Below are positions 56,993 through 64,000 of a DNA stretch of 64,000 nt, piece by piece. The position numbers and the translations under genes are program-made. Within the stretch, counting starts at the first letter, position 1, and each line of letters starts with the position of its first letter. This stretch comes from Mikania micrantha. Lineage: Eukaryota > Streptophyta > Magnoliopsida > Asterales > Asteraceae. Under the pieces are notes generated by a model. It saw only the letters and a list, made by a program, of their open reading frames with translations, searched no databases and was not told the DNA's origin. Location: assembly GCA_009363875.1 (NCBI GenBank), contig CM018688.1:58567001-58631000 (forward strand), in the 5' to 3' direction.

Positions 56993-57658
56993 TCAGTCTT
57001 CACTTTGAACTCCACTTGTTTCTCCACAAACATTATCAGCAGCACGAATTACAACAGATCTTGGAATCTTAGATAATCTTTCAGCTTCCAGCTTGGCATC
57101 TCTATCAACTATTTCTTTTTGTACTTTCATCAACTCAACATACAAATAATTGACATCTTCCAAGTTACATCCAGAATGTATACCTAGAGTATAACACATC
57201 CGAGAAATTGTTTGAAATTGAACTGCCATGTCTTTGTAACTTACTCCAACATCATGAAATCCATCATCAGCAAAGATTTCAACTGCATTCAACAACTCAA
57301 TGTCTCCTTTTGAACAGTTTACTATCCATACAGGATCCAACATTCTAATCACCTTCCACTTCTCTTATTGTTTCAACAAAATAACAGCTTCAGATGTCTT
57401 TTCATCATAGAACCAGAACTTGAAATAAGGATTCCAATTCTGTTCTATCTTCCTCAACCTTGGTCTTTTATAAGTCTTAGGCTTTGAATATCCAAGTAAC
57501 TTGTCTTTAACTTGTGGAATCAACAAACTCCATCCAGTCTTAGCCTCTTTCTTTAACAGCTTCTCAAATATGTCATTATGTTCAGTCTGAATTGGCTTTA
57601 TCATCTTCATCCTGGATAACTGCATACATTCAAAAGATGGTAAAGACATAATATCCAA
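56993..57658 (-). pseudogene. SIRE-like extra ORF, C-terminal part
   Basis: Two same-frame pieces, 57365-57658 (MDIMSLPSFECMQLSRMKM, then KKEAKTGWSLLIPQVKDKLL) and 56993-57352 (MLDPVWIVNCSKGDIELLNA to GVQSED), are separated by one stop near 57365. The second is mostly helical and charged, and its end lies about 35 bp from the purine tract. It probably continues the protein encoded upstream on the minus strand at 57697-59703, with a frameshift near 57690. No known domain was recognised. It sits where plant SIRE elements carry their env-like or extra ORF after pol. Confidence 0.5.
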
Positions 57659-57696
57659 TGCCTTTCCAAAATATTGACATCCATCCGTCCTTTTAA

Positions 57697-59703
57697 CTAC
57701 ATAACATCTTTATTCTTCATGCTTCCAGAAATGTTGTGAAAGTAACCATAGCTAACAATTCTTCCTTTCATCTTTGACTTAGATCCAATCTTGAATCTTG
57801 TGAATTGTTTAGCTTGGTTTTCTTGAACTTTTTCTTCAATGTCTTCAATCATTTGCTTGAAAATGTATAAATGATCAATTATGTATTGGTGTTCATCTTG
57901 ATTTTCCTTCCACATCTCCAGATAAGTCATTTCTTTCAAATCTTTAATAGATATCTTTGGAGCTCCTTGCTGAACTTCAATATCAAATATCTTCTTTAAA
58001 GTTTGTAGATTATATAAATTCTCATCCATTTGATCATCTTGTTCAAAATCAAATAACTCCATTTGATCATCTTGTTCAAAATCAAATAACTCCATTTGAT
58101 CATCTTGTTCAAAATCAAATAACTGATCTGAATCAACTTCAAACATATCATAAAAATCATTCCTTGAATAACCACCTACAATTTCTCCTTCTTCCAACTC
58201 TTTATCTTCAGATATTTCAACAAATATTTTTTGCAAATGTATATCAGCATGTTGTTTAAACAAATCAACAAAATTAGGCAAAGAATAATCAAAAATTTTC
58301 TTTGGATATTCCATATCAGTTAAATCTTCAATATCAACATCTTTACAATCTTTTGCTTTGTCAGAAGAAACAACAGAAATAGGAGTAGAATCAAATGAAA
58401 TCTTGAAAGGATCATAAATCACTATAGCACCAGTCCTGGAATTCAATCCACCTGAACTTCCCACACCAGTCATATCACCATCATCATCTTCATCATCAAA
58501 ATGAGCATTAAAGTTTTGATGTTCATCAACATCTGAGTCCTCATAATCTACCTTCTCATCTTCTTCTTCATCATCAATGTTCACATACACATGCTCAGAA
58601 GTACTACCAGTAACCTCAGCTTGATTATCCTTGACATGGATATCATCAATTTTTTTCTTCAAATCTTGATTTTCTTTCTTCAAAACATCAATATCAACCC
58701 TTTGTTGTGCAGTCAAAGTCTCCAAAGAAAGAATCCTGTCACTCAACAACTTCTTTTCAATTACATCTTCTTCCTTCCACTTCAACAACTGAGAAATCTG
58801 ACTTTTCATCACATCTAATTCATTTGAACTTGAAAAAGAATGTTGTCCAGCATCTTCTTTCTCCTTTTGTTTTCTATATTTATCAAACTCTTGAGACAAT
58901 AAAGAAATTCTTTTCCTTAGCTCATTATCATCATAATTCAAGGAGAAATTTAGATCCAAATGATCTAAAGCCTCAAATAAAGACTCTCCTCTTGATGTAG
59001 AAGCAGCTTGAAATGAAGTGGTTGCTTGAAAAGATGTAGTCACTGTTATAGCATCCATGAAAGAAGGAACAAAAGTGGCAACATTAATAAACTCAGGTGT
59101 TTGAACAAAAGAATCTGTATGAACATGAACATGTGATGTAGAAGCTTCTTGTTGGACTGTTGAAGCAACAGTAATAGGTGTAGACACAGATATAGAAGCA
59201 GGTGAAGTAGAAACTACCACAGGAGATGATACAATAATCCTGGGAGTCCTTGTTTTTTTCTTCTTAGGCACTTTGGCCATCCTCTTTTTCTTCTTAGGCC
59301 TAGAAGCCTTAGGCTCATCAACTGTGAAACTAGGATCAGTTGGCTCTTTCCTTGCTTCTTCACTTTGTTGTTGTACTGGTCTCTTCTTTAATCTTCTGAC
59401 CATTTTTTTTCCCACCTGTACAGTCTCCATCTTAGACTCTGTTGATTCTTCATCTTCAGCATCAGCTTCAACATTTTCAGCCTCAACATGTATAGAAGAA
59501 GTATCCTCTTGTTGCCTTTGATCTTCTTGTTGACCTGGAAATATTACTTGAAGAGGAACCAGTGTAGAAGGAGTTACACTTGGCCCTTGAGTTTGTTCTT
59601 GAGTATGTGACTGAGATTGAGAAGACTGAGCATTTGATTTCCTTGCTTGTGATCTAGGAGGAGGAGGAGGAGGTGATTGTTGATCATCATCATTATTTCC
59701 CAA
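57697..59703 (-). pseudogene. SIRE-like extra ORF, long central part
   Basis: An open frame of 668 codons begins without an ATG (first codon TTG) just after lesions near 59700-59800, so it is the continuation of the 59796-60614 ORF. Sequence features in order: a Pro run and Ser/Gln-rich start; two basic segments (MVRRLKKRPVQQQ, RPKKKKRMAKVPKKKK) resembling nuclear-localisation signals; a Ser/Thr/Val-rich stretch (about 155-230); a coiled coil (about 255-360, with heptads around LSQEFDKYRKQKEKED and LKKENQDLKKKIDDI); acidic regions; three tandem copies of LFDFEQDDQME; and a helical C-terminus ending MKNKDVM. No enzyme motif is seen. The function of this Asteraceae-type extra protein is unknown. 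Confidence 0.6.
58022..58137. repeat. 33-bp coding minisatellite, three copies
   Basis: Plus-strand units of CATTTGATCATCTTGTTCAA followed by AATCAAATAACTC, repeated three times nearly identically. They encode LFDFEQDDQME on the minus strand. The 33-bp period preserves the frame. Confidence 0.9.
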
Positions 59704-59795
59704 CTGTTCAGTATCTCCAATCGATCGACATATGGTATGTCACAAGTGAATATTTGCGACAAGAAATGACTCCTAATTTTCGGATGACCGATCCT

Positions 59796-60614
59796 TTAAA
59801 TCCAGTCATGCCTCCAAGCATCATTCAAAGGAGCAATATAGTTGGCTCTAGCACAATGTCCCACTACATCCTTAGTCAGAATGTCATCAGTGCCTTTCTG
59901 ATATATCTTGACTTGACCAAGACTAGAGTCAGTCATATGTTTCAGCTTGAGAATATCAGCAGCAACTCTAGGCAAGTTCTGCTCAGGAAATCTTTCATCA
60001 ATCAACATCTGTATGAACCAGGGATACATGTAGAATCTGTCCTTTGCTTTGGTGATGTTATCTGACATATATCTGAATATCATTGCTGAGAAATTGAACG
60101 GTTTGTTCAATATCAAAGTCACCATTGCTGATCTCATCAAATCTATTAGTTCATCAAACGTTCCCTTTCTCATGCTAAAAAAAAGGAGCAACACATGTGC
60201 TAGCAACTTATATTGCAGATGAAGCTTCCCCTTCTTGATAGAGTGCTCACTGTAGACTCCAAAATAACGAATCCTCAAGAAACAACCCTTGATACATCTT
60301 TCAGGAATGAGTGTCATTCCAGCAGGTTCTCCACCGAACTGTAGAACCCTTCTTATGTCTGCTTCAGTAACTCGAATGGCTTGACCAAGCACATTCGCCT
60401 CAATAACATAGTCTTCATCAATAGTAATTAACCTTGCTGATTCCCAGAAGCTTTGAACATGAGATCTATAAATCTGACAGGAGTTTGATATGGCATGATA
60501 AATTCTTGATCTTCTCAAAAACTCGATCATCGGTCGAAAATCTTTTCCATTCTTCGTCGTAGGATCCAGATATGCACAGAGATTATGTTTATCTCCGAAT
60601 GAAAGATTCGCCAT
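59796..60614 (-). pseudogene. SIRE-like env-like ORF, N-terminal part
   Basis: 272 codons open from an ATG at 60614 (MANLSFGDKHNLCAYL). The pattern MIEFLRRSRIYHAISNS, then FWESARLITIDEDYVIEANV, then ITEADIRRVLQFGGEP-like words and FSAMIFRYMSDNI matches a protein family very abundant in Asteraceae genomes. Its usual motifs are FLNASPIRYAL, QFWSTA and VRRDLQ, and it lies downstream of copia (SIRE) pol. The family match is from memory. The frame stops at 59796-59798 where homologues would continue, then resumes shifted at 59703, so the gene is broken. There is no signal peptide or transmembrane segment, so an envelope role is not supported by the sequence. Confidence 0.6.
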
Positions 60615-62190
60615 TTCTACAATCAGAAAAACACAAAATTAAAACAAAACAAAACAAAAATTAAAAAAAATTAAAACAGTTAAAAAAAATCCTAAGTGTT
60701 GAAACCAGCGAACCCCCTGTGCCGAACCTAAGCTTAGACGAACCTCTTGATCAGACAAACCTATTTAGACCAGCGAAACTTTCCATGAACGAACCTTGTC
60801 TTATCACGAACCTGATGGTCAAACAAACCATTGACCAAAGAAGGTTCGGTTCAAAGAACAAAGAGGTTCGCCCCGAACCTTTAAAATTCAAACGAACCTT
60901 TAAAAATCCAGCAAACCTAAGATCATTCAACGAACCTGATCCATTTCAAAATCAAATTTTCAAATCTACGAATTAGATCAAAAAATTTATATCGAAAGGT
61001 TCGCAATTAACAGATGAACAATATTAATGAAAACAATTTGTCAAGAATTCAGATTTAAACAGATTTTAACACGAAATAACAGGTTCGACTAAACCTATCT
61101 TAAAATCAACAAATCTCCCAATTTAACCGGTCAATCTTCCATATTTTTACCTATATATGTTCACAAGACAATTCTGAATCAAACCAACTATGGGAAAAAG
61201 TTTCTGAGATACTAAATCGAAAAATCTAGACACAACTTTTGCAGGTTTGTGAATGTTGTCTAATGAAAGTGACGAACGTATCACACACGAACCTTTACTT
61301 ATACGAACCTGTTGACAAACCTTATCCACAAACCTTTGACCAACATGTTGACCGAACCTATCAACAAACCTATCAGGAGAACATGTGAACAAACCTCTCA
61401 GGCAAACCTGTGAACAAACATCTCAGGTGAACCTGTGAACCTCTTGAACGAACCTGTCCAACGAACCTACTCACAAACCTTTCAAACGAACCTCGAAGAA
61501 AATCTTTTGAAATTGAATTTGATTTAAAAAATTTCACACAAACCAATGTTTTAATGTTTCAAAATCAGAACAAATAATCAAAAATTATGATTTAACATCA
61601 GATAAAAGCAAAATTCTTTCTGTATTTTTCAAATTTTAGAACAAACAAACTACAAATTTAACAAATCTAACTATGAAATATAAACTAACAAAACAATCAC
61701 ATATTTTTGTTTGAGAAAGATCCAGACATGAGATCATATTGTATTACAATTATCAACACACCTAATTGAATTAATGAATATATTTTACAACAAATTACAA
61801 TTCAAAGATGATTGTCAGTATATAAATCCTCTTTAAGTTTAATTACTTAGTTAAGATATCAACTGAAAACAAAATCATCAAATACCTTATGTTTTCCATC
61901 TACTTGAATACATCCCCGTTTTGTGAATAACTAAACAGACAATAATTTTCTTGAAACAAGTAACTTCAATTTTACTTAGCCTGATCATGCAAAAAAAAAA
62001 TAGAATTTCTTTTGAAAAACAATAAAATGTAAAACAAATTGAAATTGTTCAAAATCTTGGAATCAAGGTTGATACTTTCATATGCACAGATGATCCAGAA
62101 AATGAACAAAACAATAACTTAAGATTAAGCATTTAACAATCAAATCGATATTCTCATATACGCAAAGATTGTCCAAATCTTAATCAAAAA
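60615..62190 (-). other. Non-coding region upstream of the env-like ORF
   Basis: 60705-61500 is a tract of irregular CGAACCT, AAACCT or ACGAACC words (AGGTTCG in element sense). The rest, to 62190, is AT-rich without ORFs. No copia pol was found; it may lie beyond the window or be deleted. At 62191 a minus-strand LTR begins. Confidence 0.55.
60705..61500. repeat. CGAACCT-rich tract in the SIRE-like element
   Basis: Dozens of CGAACC, AAACCT or GGTTCG words are concentrated at 60705-60930 and 61280-61500, with fewer between. It is non-coding and resembles the tracts at 42258-42385 and 51060-51480. Confidence 0.75.
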
Positions 62191-64000
62191 TGTCACAACC
62201 CCACCTCTCGTCACCTGTTGATGATGTCACTGAAACGGTTGCAGAAGCATAGTGGTGATGTCTTTGAGATGAGGGGTGACTTACTTGATCCGATATCACA
62301 AGCACACAGATTAACTTAAAGTAAATACATTAAAAGGTTCGTCATTAATATTCCCATCACAGTTTACAACTAAGTTTATTTAATTACAAAACTAATTTAA
62401 TCAAGTGCAAGTACTCCAAAAGGTGTCCTCACCGACGATCACTGTTTCCTGCAAAAAGATTTAAGTTTGAAACGTAAGCACAAAGCTGGTGAGTTCATAC
62501 AGTTCATGTTCAACAATATGATATGTGATATAAGTTCACAAAGTGTTATGTTCTAGATAACCATGGGACCCGTATCTAGTTCCTTTCGGACGTTCTGTTC
62601 TTGTTCTATAAAGATACTACCCGTCGGTAAATATCTTGTTGCCTCATTGTCTTAATGTTTATCACTACATTAAGAAGATTTGGAAACAGATAACAAACAT
62701 TTACACCAAGGGGAGTTGCAAGCTCCCGGCAAATGGGGTGTCAGCCAATAGTACTATCAATGTTTTCTGTTCGGCCCCACACGGGTTCACTAGATACAGT
62801 TCAGTAAATGAGGACTTTTAATACTGTGATAAAGTTCTGTTCTCCGGGCAAAATCCCATGAAATCCACAAGTTTTAGACAATCACATGAAATCACGCAGA
62901 TAACAGTGATACATATCATATAGTTCTGAAAAGTTTCACAGCGCTACCCCGATGTTTATAAAAGATTAAAAATAAAAGGGGTTGCACGAAACTCACCTGA
63001 TAATACAGAGGTAGCAAAATATCTCGAAGCTGATAACAAAGAGATGATTCTGCATTTAGTTATGTTCAATGAGTTATTTATGTTCTAACTTACTGATTAG
63101 ATCTTTATGAACGTCCAATGTCAAAGTCATTGCTTTGAGAATCATCAAACTGATGTTAAGTAATTAATTATTTATTTTGATGTCATATCATACAATGTAT
63201 GATAATGTAGGAACCTACATTGAATTAGATTCCTAATACAGAGTTGATGATACTCCTGATTAATCAGAATAATCTAAGATTAACCAAGTAGTTAATGTTG
63301 TTGATTATAATACTGAAACAGTTTCTAGATAGATAAATGGCTTAGGAATGATCAATCCTTGTTATTGATTTCCCAAATATCATGAAATATCACAATGTAG
63401 CATCAGAATAGGTTTAACAACCATGTTGAACATACTAATCTGACTGTTATCATAAATATCAGATAATCGTTCTAATGAGTATGTTAATGATTGTGATTAG
63501 TTTGAAACACTTGGATTTAACCTTGCATTTCAAAGATTAATCCAACTAATCACCTACATTGTCATAATCAAATGGTTTAACCATTATAATCATGGGTATG
63601 ATTTCATCCAACCGGGCATTACAACGGATCAAAACAAGGATTTAACCGTTAAAACATCGTGTTCTTTGCTTATAATCAATCCTAGCCATCATCTAGGCAA
63701 TAATCTACAATCCTAACTATGTCATTACGTTCAAAATCAAGATCTAATCAATCAAAATCAAACTAGAAAGTTTAAAATGAATCATTACCAAATCAGGAGG
63801 ATATCTGGCTTCACAACAACAATCAGGACTCGTAGATATGATCCCTGGTATGATTGGTAACTTCTGATGGATTCAACAGGTTGTTTAGATGCTAAAAATT
63901 CGTCTGGTGTGAGTGTTTGAGCGTATATGTTCGAGAGGTTTAAAAAAAATAAACTTCTGCATGCAATCTGGTAAAGAAGATCAGATTATTCCACCGCCTC
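62191..64000 (-). mobile_element. Tekay-like LTR of the LTR D family, cut by the window edge
   Basis: In minus sense it ends GGGGTTGTGACA at 62191 and can be followed to the window end. It shares with LTR D (33905-36040) the order: GAACTCACCAGC block (62474-62496), GGGACCCGTATCTAGTTCC (62568), TACCCGTCGGTAA (62620), ACCCGATGTTTATAAA... (62947) and CGTTCTAATGAGTATGTTAA (63468). The promoter half and the other end lie outside the window. It could be a solo LTR or the 3' LTR of an element beyond the edge. Confidence 0.8.
62474..62496 (-). promoter_or_regulatory. Conserved LTR block, inverted copy
   Basis: Minus strand GAACTCACCAGCTTTGTGCT, 283 bp from the LTR end, matching the spacing in LTR D (280 bp). 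Confidence 0.45.

Noticed and set aside
1..64000. tRNA, rRNA or complete host genes
   Set aside because: No cloverleaf-like boxes with proper spacing, no rRNA motifs and no intact multi-exon host gene could be recognised on either strand.

Overview
The window looks like repeat-rich nuclear DNA of a eudicot, most likely a daisy-family plant (Asteraceae). That assignment rests on the style of the repeats (Tekay-type chromovirus LTRs ending in GGGTGTGACA, SIRE-like elements with an env-like extra ORF, Tat elements with an antisense ORF) and is inference. No complete host gene, rRNA or tRNA gene was seen. Almost everything recognisable is a transposable element, and several elements sit inside others. 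Many ends were fixed by target-site duplications (TSDs) read directly from the sequence.

Layout. 1-8.6 kb: AT-rich spacer with Helitron-like 3' ends (1843-1867, 5293-5320, and 5349-5373 facing the other way) and a 666-bp hAT deletion derivative with a perfect 8-bp TSD (6602-7267). 8630-11172: solo LTR with TSD ACGCA. 13272-28965: a decayed Tat-clade Ty3/gypsy element (TSD TATAT) with gag, protease, reverse transcriptase and integrase remnants and a decayed antisense gene. An Athila-like non-autonomous LTR element (14275-21557, minus strand, TSD TGCAC) sits in its gag region; it has near-identical LTRs and one intact 263-aa ORF of unknown function. 29.2-32.5 kb: degenerate tandem duplications. 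33782-41698: a solo LTR (TSD CTTTG) that itself contains a second solo LTR (33905-36040, TSD ATATG) and a CACTA transposon (36186-39029, TSD GTA) carrying what looks like a captured host-gene fragment.

42.1-62 kb: a minus-strand SIRE-like copia element, seen as its 3' LTR (42066-42417 plus 56934-56948) and broken env-like ORFs (56993-60614). Its LTR was split by a 14.5-kb hAT element (42426-56933, TSD AAATATGT) that has a multi-exon, stop-containing BED-finger transposase gene. That hAT was in turn invaded by a Tekay chromovirus (42844-53783) with gag, a long pol with chromodomain, an intact 3.9-kb 3' LTR and a 5' LTR that lost its first 1744 bp. 62191 to the window end is a minus-strand LTR of the same family as the one at 33905.

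How it fits together. The order of events can be read from the nesting: SIRE, then hAT, then Tekay; LTR C, then LTR D and the CACTA; Tat, then the Athila-like element. The most unusual signal is a set of CpG-rich short hairpins of the form stem-GCG-(ATG or GTA)-CGC-stem just upstream of TATA-like boxes in two unrelated LTR families. Their stems differ but stay perfectly paired, which suggests a shared promoter-proximal structural module.
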